A DNA stretch of 12,658 nucleotides. Origin: Deltaproteobacteria bacterium (GTDB taxonomy: Bacteria; Desulfobacterota; BSN033; UBA1163). How positions within the stretch are numbered: the first letter of the stretch is position 1; each line of letters begins with the position of its first letter. Below, in pieces: positions 1 to 6,480 of this stretch. The stretch covers positions 1 to 12,658 of the forward strand of contig VGSD01000028.1 of NCBI GenBank assembly GCA_016875155.1, written 5' to 3'. The notes beneath the pieces are model-generated. The model saw only the letters and a list, made by a program, of their open reading frames with translations, did not search any database and had not been told where the DNA came from. A program made the translations under genes and the position numbers.

Positions 1-1
1 T

Positions 2-553
2 GGAAGGGAGATCTTCCCATATGAAGACCTGAAACATTATCTTCAAGCAGATCTCGAATCAACGCTCCATCAGTTTTTTTCTCCGGAGGAGACTCAGAAA
101 AATATTCCAATCATGCGGAAGAAATATGAGGAGGTCTATCTTTCCCATACCCACTTTCTTGATGGCGCAAAAGAGGCCCTTGACATGTTTTATAAGCGTG
201 GGGTGATCCTTGGGGTGGCTTCCAATAAATTCGGCCGTTTCTCAAGAATGGCACTCAACCACCTGGGTGTGTCATCTTATTTTAAATCGGTGATCGGCGC
301 AGGAGACGTTCCCCGAAACAAACCTTTCCCTGATATGATTCACGCCGCCCTTGGAGAGATGAAACTCTCTCCGGAAGAAGTGGTCTTTGTAGGAGATACC
401 CTCACTGATATTGATACGGGAAAAGAGGCAGGAGTAGATGTCTATGCCCTTCCAACAGGGTTTCACACCCGGCAGGAACTATCGCAGAAGAAACCGAAAC
501 GGATATTAAGGGAGCTTAAAGAACTGGTGGGGTTGTTAGATCAGCCCTTATGA
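2..553 (+). CDS. HAD-superfamily phosphatase (phosphoglycolate phosphatase-like), 5' end cut by the window edge
   Basis: The reading frame is open from base 2, so the ATG at 113 is only an internal Met; 183 residues are visible and the N-terminus lies outside the window. HAD motif II is the Ser of GVASNK (residue 74 of the visible part), motif III is the Lys of RNKPFPD (about 107), and motif IV is VFVGDTLTD with Asp 132 and Asp 136. The stretch before motif II fits a helical cap. The nucleophile motif I (DxDxT) must lie upstream of base 2. Members of this family hydrolyse small phosphoesters in the cytoplasm using Mg2+ and an Asp nucleophile. The layout resembles Gph/PpaX phosphatases, but the substrate cannot be fixed from this part. 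It converges on the aldo/keto reductase gene across a repeat-filled gap. Family is firm; substrate is open. Confidence 0.9.
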   Translation, partial: GREIFPYEDLKHYLQADLESTLHQFFSPEETQKNIPIMRKKYEEVYLSHTHFLDGAKEALDMFYKRGVILGVASNKFGRFSRMALNHLGVSSYFKSVIGAGDVPRNKPFPDMIHAALGEMKLSPEEVVFVGDTLTDIDTGKEAGVDVYALPTGFHTRQELSQKKPKRILRELKELVGLLDQPL

Positions 554-559
554 TGTTTT

Positions 560-585
560 CCCCCTCACCCTATCCTCTCCCACCC
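560..585. repeat. Pyrimidine-rich CCCTCACCC-type dispersed repeat fragment
   Basis: A C/T-rich run just after the HAD stop codon reads as CCCCCTCACCCTATCC followed by TCTCCCACCC. It matches a short repeat I recall from intergenic regions of many bacterial genomes, of the form CCCTCACCC-TAACCC-TCTCCC. It has no coding potential and no hairpin of its own. The identification as a dispersed repeat is from memory, since only one copy is in the window. Confidence 0.4.
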
Positions 586-603
586 AGAGACTGTGTTGAA
601 ATC

Positions 604-636
604 CCGTTCATGGTTCGAGAGCCTCACCACGAACGG
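604..636. repeat. 33-bp palindromic repeat, copy 1 (CCGTTC...GAACGG family)
   Basis: The arms CCGTTCATGGT and ACCACGAACGG pair over 11 bp with one wobble position around an 11-nt centre. Its reverse complement aligns without gaps to the unit at 667-699 (26 of 33 positions identical), so the two copies face each other. It lies between the convergent 3' ends of the HAD and aldo/keto reductase genes. A 6-bp word GAAATC abuts the left edge (598-603) and recurs 5 nt beyond the right edge (642-647). The form is REP/BIME-like. Confidence 0.8.
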
Positions 637-666
637 ATTACGAAATCTTAAGGATCAATCAATTAG

Positions 667-699
667 CCGTTCGCCCTGAGGTTCTCGAAGGGTGAACGG
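667..699. repeat. 33-bp palindromic repeat, copy 2 (inverted relative to copy 1)
   Basis: The arms CCGTTCGCCCT and AGGGTGAACGG form the same 11-bp stem as copy 1. Six of the seven differences from the reverse complement of copy 1 fall in three base pairs: TGG/CCA in one copy is CCC/GGG in the other, so pairing is kept. The shared outer word is CCGTTCG/TGAACGG and the shared core TCTCGAA. Its right edge is 17 nt from the end of the reductase gene. Confidence 0.8.
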
Positions 700-716
700 T
701 TTCGTGGGTTTTGTAT

Positions 717-1736
717 CTATTTGCTCATCAAATCATCATACCAGGCTAAATTCTTCTTGATCAGCTCAGGGATTGCTAATTGATAAGGACAACGAGTTGA
801 GCACTCCCCACATTCGGTGCAGTTTCGCCCCTTTTCAATCAACGTTTGAAACCAGTCGAGTTCCTGAGTGTTTGATCCAAACCGCTTAACGATAGACCTC
901 AACCCCATGAGATGTTGAATGCTAATCTTCTCAGGACAAGGTTGACAGTAATCACACCTCCGGCAGAACTGATGATCCATCTCCCTTCTCAGGGCGTCGA
1001 TATATTGGCGATCTGCCGAAGTGAGACCACGATTTTGAGAAAAGACTTCCCAGTTCATTCTTGCCTTCTCAAGGGTCTCTGACCCAGGGATGGGAAGGAC
1101 ATCAGGCTGACTGAGGACAAACCTTAAGGCCGGCCCTGGTTCTTCAATCACCCCACCGGAAAAAGGCTTCATGGCAATGATTCCAATCTCTTTGGCTCTG
1201 GCTAAGGGAAAGACTTTCTGATCGGCTTCGGGTTCAAGAAAACTGTAGCAAGCCATGATCACATCGAAATGGTTCTCCTCGATGGCCCTCTCGAGGACCT
1301 TTAGGCTATGGCTGGAAATCCCAATATGACCGATCAACCCTCTGTCTCTCATCCGTTGAAGTCCCTCATAGGCACCGCCAGGTCCCATCACCTGATCATA
1401 GTCCTCGAACCGATTGACCGCATGGAGATGATAGATATGAATTCGACTGACTTTCATCTGATTGAGGCTTTTTCGGACATCGTCCTCTATCTTTTCGGTT
1501 CGAAGTTGGGATTTCGACGAAAGGATCACAGATTGATCAATGGTCTGAAGGGCTAAGCCCAATTTATATTCACTGTCCGTATACCCACGAGCGGTGTCCA
1601 AGAGTTCCACTCCCATGTCAATCACCGCTTTGACCACTGAAATGGCCGCTTGCTCATTCACCCGTTGAATGGGAATCCCTCCCCATCCTAATCGGTTAAC
1701 ATAAAGGTTTGTCCGGCCAAGTCTAATTTTTTTCAT
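717..1736 (-). CDS. Aldo/keto reductase with C-terminal [4Fe-4S] ferredoxin domain
   Basis: The 339-residue protein has an N-terminal aldo/keto reductase barrel of about 240 residues with the catalytic tetrad visible: Asp47 and Tyr52 in DTARGYTDSE, Lys75 in SSKSQ, and His105 in YHLHAV. The C-terminal part carries two four-cysteine clusters, CRRCDYCQPCP (Cys258, 261, 264, 267) and CTECGECSTRCP (Cys306, 309, 312, 316), each able to hold a [4Fe-4S] centre. This fusion is a known family of anaerobe oxidoreductases with mostly unassigned substrates; the barrel should use NAD(P)H and the clusters could pass electrons. The ATG follows a GAGG and an AGAGAGA run. It is the second gene after PAC2 on the same strand, with an 81-nt gap, so it probably shares the PAC2 promoter. 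No residue of the tetrad is missing. Substrate unknown. Confidence 0.93.
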   Translation of the reverse strand: MKKIRLGRTNLYVNRLGWGGIPIQRVNEQAAISVVKAVIDMGVELLDTARGYTDSEYKLGLALQTIDQSVILSSKSQLRTEKIEDDVRKSLNQMKVSRIHIYHLHAVNRFEDYDQVMGPGGAYEGLQRMRDRGLIGHIGISSHSLKVLERAIEENHFDVIMACYSFLEPEADQKVFPLARAKEIGIIAMKPFSGGVIEEPGPALRFVLSQPDVLPIPGSETLEKARMNWEVFSQNRGLTSADRQYIDALRREMDHQFCRRCDYCQPCPEKISIQHLMGLRSIVKRFGSNTQELDWFQTLIEKGRNCTECGECSTRCPYQLAIPELIKKNLAWYDDLMSK

Positions 1737-1817
1737 TCTCTCTCTACCTCAAATATTCCTATGCTGTGTTTAGAAGATTGGTTTAAGGCAGGAATAAAAA
1801 AGAGTGGGTGTATTCGG

Positions 1818-2705
1818 TTAGTTCTCTTTCTTCTCCTCATCCTCCTGTCGTTTAAGAAAGGCTTGAATGTAGACGACTTTGTCCTCTTTTGGCTCTTCCT
1901 TCTTTCCGAAAGGAAAAGGCCTTCCGGACTTCTGATAGGCCTCCTCCAACTTATTGATGATCTCCTGGAGTTTGGGATCCTGGCTGACAAGATCGTTTAC
2001 TTGATGGTCAAAATAGTCACTGGCGTTTTCAAGTCTTGAGAGGTCTATCTCTGTCTTCATCAACTCGTTCAACTTCTTCAGAACGCCATAGACGACCTTG
2101 ATGTTTCTTGCCTGCAGATACTGGGGGGCATGGCCCCAAAGACTGATCGCCTCTAATTTCCGCTTTCTTGCGGCCTCTTGCAGAAAGGTATGGATGCTGA
2201 TGGGGCCAGTGTATTCGGTCAAATTGAGTCCGGCCTCCACCACCTCCTCTCTTAAACTTTCCTGGTTGAAGAGGGCACTGACCACCGTGGGGTGCGTATG
2301 GGGGATGTAGTCATAGGTTCCCCCAAGAGTGAAGATCCTTGGGACAGCAAACCGCTTTGCAAAGTCAAGAAAGAAATCAGCAAACACGTTCCACCGCAGG
2401 TGGGGCTCGATTCCCGAAAAAAGGATAAGGTCTTTTCCAATTGCATCTTTTGAATAGTAAAAATGGTTGCCCGGATGAATCAATTCAATCAACCTTCCAT
2501 CTTTGATGATCGCTGTCGGACGGTTGGATGACATTTGATAATAATTCTCCATCGGAATGGAGGCAAACTTCTTTGCTTTCAGGATTTCCACCAGGTGCTG
2601 GATGGAAAGGGAAGAGACCTCCGCCGCATTCGGCCATCCCTCAAATCCCGCAATCAGATAGGGCCGGTTCAGAACCGGTATTTCGTAATAGATGATTTCA
2701 TCCAT
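1818..2705 (-). CDS. PAC2 family protein (COG2047-like, proteasome-assembly-chaperone fold)
   Basis: The N-terminal region, with NRPYLIAGFEGWPNAAEVSS early on and conserved HPGNHFYY and TLGGTYDYIPHTHP segments, matches the PAC2 family found in archaea and scattered bacteria. The role of the bacterial members is not established; eukaryotic PAC2 proteins assist proteasome assembly. The C-terminus is a charged, Lys/Glu-rich tail of about 35 residues. A longer reading from GTG at 2711 is possible, but the GGAG at 2713-2716 is 7 nt from the ATG at 2705 and only 1 nt from the GTG, and the promoter upstream gives a leader of roughly 11 nt. The 295-residue form starting MDEIIYYEIP is therefore preferred. 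No transmembrane segment or signal peptide is seen, so it is cytoplasmic. It is the first gene of a likely two-gene operon with the aldo/keto reductase. Confidence 0.88.
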   Translation of the reverse strand: MDEIIYYEIPVLNRPYLIAGFEGWPNAAEVSSLSIQHLVEILKAKKFASIPMENYYQMSSNRPTAIIKDGRLIELIHPGNHFYYSKDAIGKDLILFSGIEPHLRWNVFADFFLDFAKRFAVPRIFTLGGTYDYIPHTHPTVVSALFNQESLREEVVEAGLNLTEYTGPISIHTFLQEAARKRKLEAISLWGHAPQYLQARNIKVVYGVLKKLNELMKTEIDLSRLENASDYFDHQVNDLVSQDPKLQEIINKLEEAYQKSGRPFPFGKKEEPKEDKVVYIQAFLKRQEDEEKKEN

Positions 2706-2712
2706 AGTCACT

Positions 2713-2716
2713 CTCC
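2713..2716 (-). promoter_or_regulatory. Ribosome-binding site deciding the PAC2 start
   Basis: GGAG on the minus strand lies 7 nt before the ATG at 2705 and directly next to the in-frame GTG at 2711. Only the ATG has workable spacing. Confidence 0.7.
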
Positions 2717-2722
2717 ATTTAA

Positions 2723-2752
2723 ATCATATCCCTTCTTTTTCCCCCCTGTCAA
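2723..2752 (-). promoter_or_regulatory. Near-consensus sigma-70 promoter of the PAC2-reductase operon
   Basis: On the minus strand the -35 box is TTGACA (2752-2747, 6 of 6), the spacer is 18 nt, and the -10 box is TATGAT (2728-2723, 5 of 6). Transcription would begin near 2716, giving a very short leader that starts about at the GGAG. The spacer holds a run of six G followed by five A. Confidence 0.7.
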
Positions 2753-2822
2753 CTTAGAGCTCTTTCCATAAGAAAAAGATTTGATTTTTAACAGGGCCAC
2801 CATTAAACTTTAAGGAAAATTT

Positions 2823-3584
2823 ATGGTAGATTTTCTATCCATTGAACGTTCTTTCATCTTCTTTCCGGAAAAGGAGTTCTGGGCTTTTCCTAAGGATGTA
2901 GGGATGGAATATGAGGATATCTATCTTCCCTGCTCGGATGGGATAACCATTCATGGTTGGTTCATCCCAGGATGCGGAGAAACGGTTATCCTCCTCTTTC
3001 ACGGAAACGGTGGAAACATCTCTCATCGGATCGAAAAGATTCGCCTCCTCTGTTATCCTGAGATCTCAGCCCTCATGATTGATTATCATGGCTACGGATT
3101 AAGCCAGGGGCAACCTTCGGAAGCCTCCTGCTACCTCGATGCCTTAACCGCCTGGGATTTTCTTACTCAAAAACGAGGGATCGACCCAAAGAAGATTGTC
3201 CTCTTCGGTGAATCACTCGGAGGTGCGGTGGCAATTGACCTGGGCGTGAAAAATCAGGCAGGAGCAGTTGTTCTCGAATCGACCTTTACCAATATCGGCG
3301 AGGTCATGGGCCGTTTTGTCCCCGGAATAGGAATCTTTCTTAAAGGAAAATTTAATTCCCTCTCAAAGATACCAGAGTTGAAAGCTCCTCTCCTCATGCT
3401 TCATGGAGACCAGGATGAGTTGGTTTCGTATGAATTAGGCCGAAAACTTTTTGAGAAGGCGAATGAACCAAAAGAATTTTTTACCCTGAGAGGAGCCCAT
3501 CATAACGACACTTACGAGGTGGGAGGGAAAGCCTACTTCGAAACCATCCAACAGTTCATCAAACGATATGTATCTAACCCCTGA
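2823..3584 (+). CDS. Alpha/beta hydrolase, Bem46/ABHD-like serine hydrolase
   Basis: This 253-residue protein has the full alpha/beta hydrolase signature: an HGNGGN oxyanion loop (60-65), the nucleophile elbow GESLGG with Ser131, acid Asp198 in HGDQDELV, and His227 in GAHHNDT. This set, with the FIFFP segment near the N-terminus, matches the Bem46/ABHD13-like branch. Members are serine hydrolases acting on esters or acylated substrates; the natural substrate here is unknown. Many relatives carry an N-terminal membrane anchor, but this one begins only about 10 residues before FIFFP and has none, so it is probably cytoplasmic. The start is firm: AAGGA (2812-2816) is 6 nt before the ATG and an in-frame stop lies at 2811-2813. 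It is divergent from PAC2 and converges on purC across an octamer repeat array. Confidence 0.92.
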   Translation: MVDFLSIERSFIFFPEKEFWAFPKDVGMEYEDIYLPCSDGITIHGWFIPGCGETVILLFHGNGGNISHRIEKIRLLCYPEISALMIDYHGYGLSQGQPSEASCYLDALTAWDFLTQKRGIDPKKIVLFGESLGGAVAIDLGVKNQAGAVVLESTFTNIGEVMGRFVPGIGIFLKGKFNSLSKIPELKAPLLMLHGDQDELVSYELGRKLFEKANEPKEFFTLRGAHHNDTYEVGGKAYFETIQQFIKRYVSNP

Positions 3585-3591
3585 CGTCGTC

Positions 3592-3660
3592 AGTCTTTTA
3601 GTCATATAGTCATTTAGTCATTTGACTAATCGACGATACGACTAATGACGATTTGACTAA
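3592..3660. repeat. Inverted octamer array (AGTCATTT / GACTAATN words)
   Basis: Four tandem octamers run from 3592 to 3623: AGTCTTTT, AGTCATAT, AGTCATTT, AGTCATTT. They are followed by the inverted words GACTAATC, GACGATAC and GACTAATG, and a final GACTAA at 3655-3660. The central TTAGTCA/TGACTAA pair (3614-3620 with 3623-3629) is a perfect 7-bp palindrome with a 2-nt centre, and TTAGTCA at 3598-3604 can pair with TGACTAA at 3654-3660. The array starts 7 nt after the hydrolase stop and ends 1 nt before the purC stop, so it nearly fills the convergent gap. It could fold into a hairpin in either transcript. Confidence 0.8.
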
Positions 3661-3661
3661 C

Positions 3662-4555
3662 TTAAAGCGGCCTTCCCACTAATCTCTCGTAGGCTTCCAG
3701 ATATTTCTCTCTTGTCTTCTGAATGATCTCTTCGGGCAATTGGGGAGCCGGGGGCGTCTTATTCCACTTAATCGAAAGGAGATAATCTCTTAGAAACTGT
3801 TTATCAAAGCTCTTCTGGGAATCCCCTGGTTTATATCCATCTTTTGGCCAAAACCGGGAGGAGTCGGGCGTGAGAAGTTCATCAATTAAGATCAGTTTCC
3901 CATCTTTGACGCCAAACTCCATCTTCGTATCTGCAATCAAAATGTCTCGTTGCTCAGCATAATCCCTTGCCTTCTTATAAACATTGATCGAGGCAGATTT
4001 GAGTTGCTTCGCCAGATCCTTCCCAACGATCTTTTCCATCCTTTCAAAGGTGATATTTTCGTCGTGAAGCCCCTGCTCTGCCTTGGTGGATGGAGTAAAG
4101 ATAGGCTCCTCTAGTTTTGAAGATTCCACTAATCCCTTGGGAAGCGGGATAGCGCAAACAGTTCCTGTTTTTTTATAATCCTCCCATCCCGACCCTGAAA
4201 GGTATCCCCTCACAATGCACTCTATGGGCAGGACTTCTGTCTTGACCACTAGCATGGATCGGTCCCGGAGATCCTCCTGATAAGCCCGACATTCTGACGG
4301 ATAATCTTCTACTTTGAAAGAGATGATATGATTAGAAACAATCTCCCGTGTCAGATCGAACCAGAATCTGGAAAGCTGAGTCAATACCCTCCCTTTATCC
4401 GGAATGGGATTGGGCATGACCACATCAAAAGCAGAGATTCGGTCGGTGGCAACGATCAGAAGCCTTTCTCCAAGGTCATAGATATCTCTTACTTTTCCCC
4501 TTCCCTTCAGGGTCAGGGATTTAAATTCGGTCTGAGGAATGACACGGGATGACAT
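3662..4555 (-). CDS. purC: Phosphoribosylaminoimidazole-succinocarboxamide synthase (SAICAR synthetase)
   Basis: PurC joins CAIR and aspartate using ATP to give SAICAR in purine synthesis. Motifs in order: GKVRDIYD (20-27, phosphate-binding loop), [10 protein letters not shown] (35-44), [14 protein letters not shown] (114-127), [10 protein letters not shown] (206-215, PurC signature) and [12 protein letters not shown] (225-236). The length of 297 residues fits the longer form of the family (about 290-300) rather than the 240-residue type. The frame is open upstream to 4612, but GGAGG at 4564-4568 is 8 nt before the ATG at 4555, and homology begins just after it, so the 19-residue extension is rejected. 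The gene stands alone, not in a purine operon; it is divergent from the phosphatidyltransferase gene and converges on the alpha/beta hydrolase. Confidence 0.97.
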   Translation of the reverse strand: MSSRVIPQTEFKSLTLKGRGKVRDIYDLGERLLIVATDRISAFDVVMPNPIPDKGRVLTQLSRFWFDLTREIVSNHIISFKVEDYPSECRAYQEDLRDRSMLVVKTEVLPIECIVRGYLSGSGWEDYKKTGTVCAIPLPKGLVESSKLEEPIFTPSTKAEQGLHDENITFERMEKIVGKDLAKQLKSASINVYKKARDYAEQRDILIADTKMEFGVKDGKLILIDELLTPDSSRFWPKDGYKPGDSQKSFDKQFLRDYLLSIKWNKTPPAPQLPEEIIQKTREKYLEAYERLVGRPL

Positions 4556-4563
4556 AGATATTA

Positions 4564-4568
4564 CCTCC
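4564..4568 (-). promoter_or_regulatory. Ribosome-binding site of purC
   Basis: A full GGAGG on the minus strand lies 8 nt before the ATG at 4555 and sets the start against a longer open frame from 4612. Confidence 0.8.
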
Positions 4569-4602
4569 GGTTGAATTTGTTTTTTGGAAATGTAGGGTTT
4601 GA

Positions 4603-4631
4603 AATATAACACACTCTAATTGACTTTTCTA
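4603..4631 (-). promoter_or_regulatory. Candidate purC promoter
   Basis: On the minus strand a -10 box TATATT (4608-4603) lies 17 nt from a weak -35 TAGAAA (4631-4626). Transcription would begin near 4596, giving a leader of about 40 nt. The -35 match is only 4 of 6. The purine-responsive operator or riboswitch one might look for is not evident. Confidence 0.4.
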
Positions 4632-4659
4632 TAGAAAATGTTAATCTCATTTCCAAATT

Positions 4660-5265
4660 ATGCTCAGCGACAAACTTGGACACCAGCTCGATTCCTTTCT
4701 CTACCCCCCATTTAAAAAGATCTTCGGGGAATGGGGTAATCCCAATCTCTTTACCATGCTTGGATTTTTCTCGACCCTTGTCGCTTCATGGCTGATCCTG
4801 AAAGGGTGTTGGATCTCTGCAGGCTTCGCGATTATCGGTTCGGGGCTTTTCGATCTTCTAGATGGAGTGATTGCTAGGAAATTAGGGAAGGTGACAGTCT
4901 TCGGAACATTCTTCGACTCGGTGATGGACAGATATTCGGATTTGATCCTACTGATGGCTATTGCCATCTTTTATCTTAAAAAGGAAAATCCCTCCTTGGT
5001 CATTCTCGCTTCAGTGGTCGCCATTGGAACCGCCTTGATCCCCTATGTCCGGGCAAAGGCAGAATCCCTCCAGATCTCCTGCCATATTGGATTGATGGAG
5101 CGAGCGGAGAGGATCATCCTCCTTGCCCTGGGAACCCTATTGAACTGGATGGAACCGATCCTCTGGATTCTCGCCATCCTCACCCACTTCACGGTTTTCC
5201 ATAGGATCTGTTACGTCTGGAGAAAAATCCGAAATTCGAATATCGAAATCCGAAACAAATCCTAA
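4660..5265 (+). CDS. CDP-alcohol phosphatidyltransferase family membrane enzyme
   Basis: The complete family motif D-x2-D-G-x2-A-R-x8-G-x3-D-x3-D is present with Asp65, Asp68, Gly69, Ala72, Arg73, Gly82, Asp86 and Asp90; these bind the CDP group and two metal ions. Hydrophobic segments at about 31-50, 52-68, 93-106, 112-130, 150-163 and 165-182 fit six inner-membrane helices. The enzyme swaps CMP for an alcohol head group to make a phospholipid; whether the acceptor is glycerol phosphate, inositol phosphate or another polyol cannot be told. The last 12 residues (about 190-201) are encoded by repeat DNA and are not part of the fold. The ATG has no Shine-Dalgarno; the nearest in-frame stop upstream is at 4642-4644 and there is no other start between, so a leaderless or near-leaderless message is possible. 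Confidence 0.92.
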   Translation: MLSDKLGHQLDSFLYPPFKKIFGEWGNPNLFTMLGFFSTLVASWLILKGCWISAGFAIIGSGLFDLLDGVIARKLGKVTVFGTFFDSVMDRYSDLILLMAIAIFYLKKENPSLVILASVVAIGTALIPYVRAKAESLQISCHIGLMERAERIILLALGTLLNWMEPILWILAILTHFTVFHRICYVWRKIRNSNIEIRNKS

Positions 5266-5366
5266 ATTCAAATTTTTCAAATCCGAAACGATTTCTATCT
5301 GTTTGGGTCATTTTGATTTTGAATATTCGTGCTTGTTTCGAAATTCGAATTTCGAGCTTCGAATTT
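5225..5366. repeat. Inverted heptamer array (ATCCGAA / TTCGAAT words)
   Basis: The left arm has four tandem heptamers (5227-5254): ATCCGAA, ATTCGAA, TATCGAA, ATCCGAA. The right arm has four heptamers in inverted sense (5337-5364): TTCGAAA, TTCGAAT, TTCGAGC, TTCGAAT. Between them is an AT-rich spacer of 82 nt that is itself partly palindromic. The element begins inside the phosphatidyltransferase gene and ends on the ispG stop codon, so it fills this convergent junction. I recall very similar elements in other uncultured bacterial genomes, but could not check. Confidence 0.8.
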
Positions 5367-6429
5367 ATGCATTCCTTGCGATTTCACGGATTTCTTTCAG
5401 TAGGACAGATACAAACTCTGGCTCCTTGACCTTTCTGATAATTTTCCCTTTTTTGAAGAGGAGTCCAACCCCTTTTCCTCCAGCAATGCCGATATCCGCT
5501 TCCTTAGCCTCGCCTGGGCCATTGACCACGCATCCCATGATCGCGATGGTCATGGGTGTAGTGATTTTTCGAATCCCTTTCTCTACCTTCCCGACAACGT
5601 GGCTGAGATCAATTTCACACCGACCACAGGTCGGACAGGAAATAATTTCAACCCCTCTCTTCCGAATCTTTAAAGCCCTCAATATCTCATAGCCTACCCG
5701 GACTTCCTCAATCGGATCCCCAGTCAAAGAGACCCGTATCGTATCTCCGATTCCCTCGCTAAGAAGAAGTCCGATGCCGAGGGCCGATTTAACCATAGCC
5801 CCAGATCCTCTTCCTGCCTCTGTAATACCGAGATGGAGCGGATAGTCCGATTTTTTTGAAAAGAGCCGATAGGCTTCCACGGTCCTCAGGACATCAGATG
5901 CTTTTAAAGAGACTTTGATGAGATGAAAATCGAGGTCCTCCATATATTCAATGGCTCTAAGTCCGCTCAATACCATGGCCTCTGAGGTCGGTCCATTGAA
6001 ACGTTTCAGAAGGTCTTTCTCAAGGGAACCAGCATTTACTCCGATACGGATAGGAACGAAGCGGCGTTTTGCCTCTTTGACGATCGCCTTCAGGCGTTCT
6101 CTTCCACCAATATTTCCAGGGTTGATACGGAGTCCATCCGCTCCATATTCCATTGACTTCAACGCCAGCCGGAAGTTGAAATGGATATCCGCAATCAGGG
6201 GAATATGAATTCTCTTTTTGATCTCCTTGATCGATTCAGCTGCTTCTTCATCAAGAACTGCTACCCGGATGATCTCACATCCTGCCGCCTCAAGGCGCCG
6301 TATCTGAGCCACCGTCTTTCGGACATTGCGTGTATCGGTATTAGTCATCGACTGGACAGGGATAGGCGCATCTCCCCCAATCTTCACGGAGCCAATGTGG
6401 ATCTGACGTGTCTTTCTACGTGGAATCAT
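5365..6429 (-). CDS. ispG: 4-hydroxy-3-methylbut-2-enyl diphosphate synthase (IspG/GcpE)
   Basis: IspG reduces methylerythritol cyclodiphosphate to HMBPP in the non-mevalonate isoprenoid pathway, using a [4Fe-4S] cluster. The 354-residue protein has the short bacterial form without the plant-type insert. The N-terminal TIM-barrel domain runs from MIPRRKTRQIHIG to about residue 250, including ADIHFN (80-85) and RINPGNIG (101-108). The reductase domain has cluster ligands Cys265 and Cys268 in SCPTCGRC, Cys300 in GCVVNGPGEA, and the fourth ligand Glu307. The ATG at 6429 gives the usual family N-terminus, but there is no Shine-Dalgarno: 7 nt upstream the sequence is already repeat array. It lies 49 nt behind the RND gene on the same strand and may be read from the same message or from an unseen promoter. 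The stop codon overlaps the edge of the 5225-5366 repeat. Confidence 0.97.
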   Translation of the reverse strand: MIPRRKTRQIHIGSVKIGGDAPIPVQSMTNTDTRNVRKTVAQIRRLEAAGCEIIRVAVLDEEAAESIKEIKKRIHIPLIADIHFNFRLALKSMEYGADGLRINPGNIGGRERLKAIVKEAKRRFVPIRIGVNAGSLEKDLLKRFNGPTSEAMVLSGLRAIEYMEDLDFHLIKVSLKASDVLRTVEAYRLFSKKSDYPLHLGITEAGRGSGAMVKSALGIGLLLSEGIGDTIRVSLTGDPIEEVRVGYEILRALKIRKRGVEIISCPTCGRCEIDLSHVVGKVEKGIRKITTPMTIAIMGCVVNGPGEAKEADIGIAGGKGVGLLFKKGKIIRKVKEPEFVSVLLKEIREIARNA

Positions 6430-6455
6430 ATGGAAGTTCGGAGTTCGGAGTTTGG

Positions 6456-6480
6456 AGTTCGGAGTTTTTATCTCCGAACT
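6456..6480 (-). other. Perfect 9-bp stem-loop at the RND stop codon
   Basis: In the minus-strand message AGTTCGGAG, a 7-nt A-rich loop and CTCCGAACT form a perfect stem that starts within the RND TAG stop codon. There is no U-run after it, so it is not a classical intrinsic terminator; it could mark a processing or stabilising hairpin between RND and ispG. It is the inner fold of the heptamer array. Confidence 0.6.

Noticed and set aside
4556..4612. An N-terminal extension of PurC of 19 residues
   Set aside because: A full GGAGG lies before the ATG at 4555, inside the supposed extension, and the family homology begins after that ATG.
5303..5692. Open frame on the plus strand across the 5225-5366 array and ispG
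   Set aside because: Its first part is repeat DNA and the rest is antisense to the conserved ispG C-terminus.
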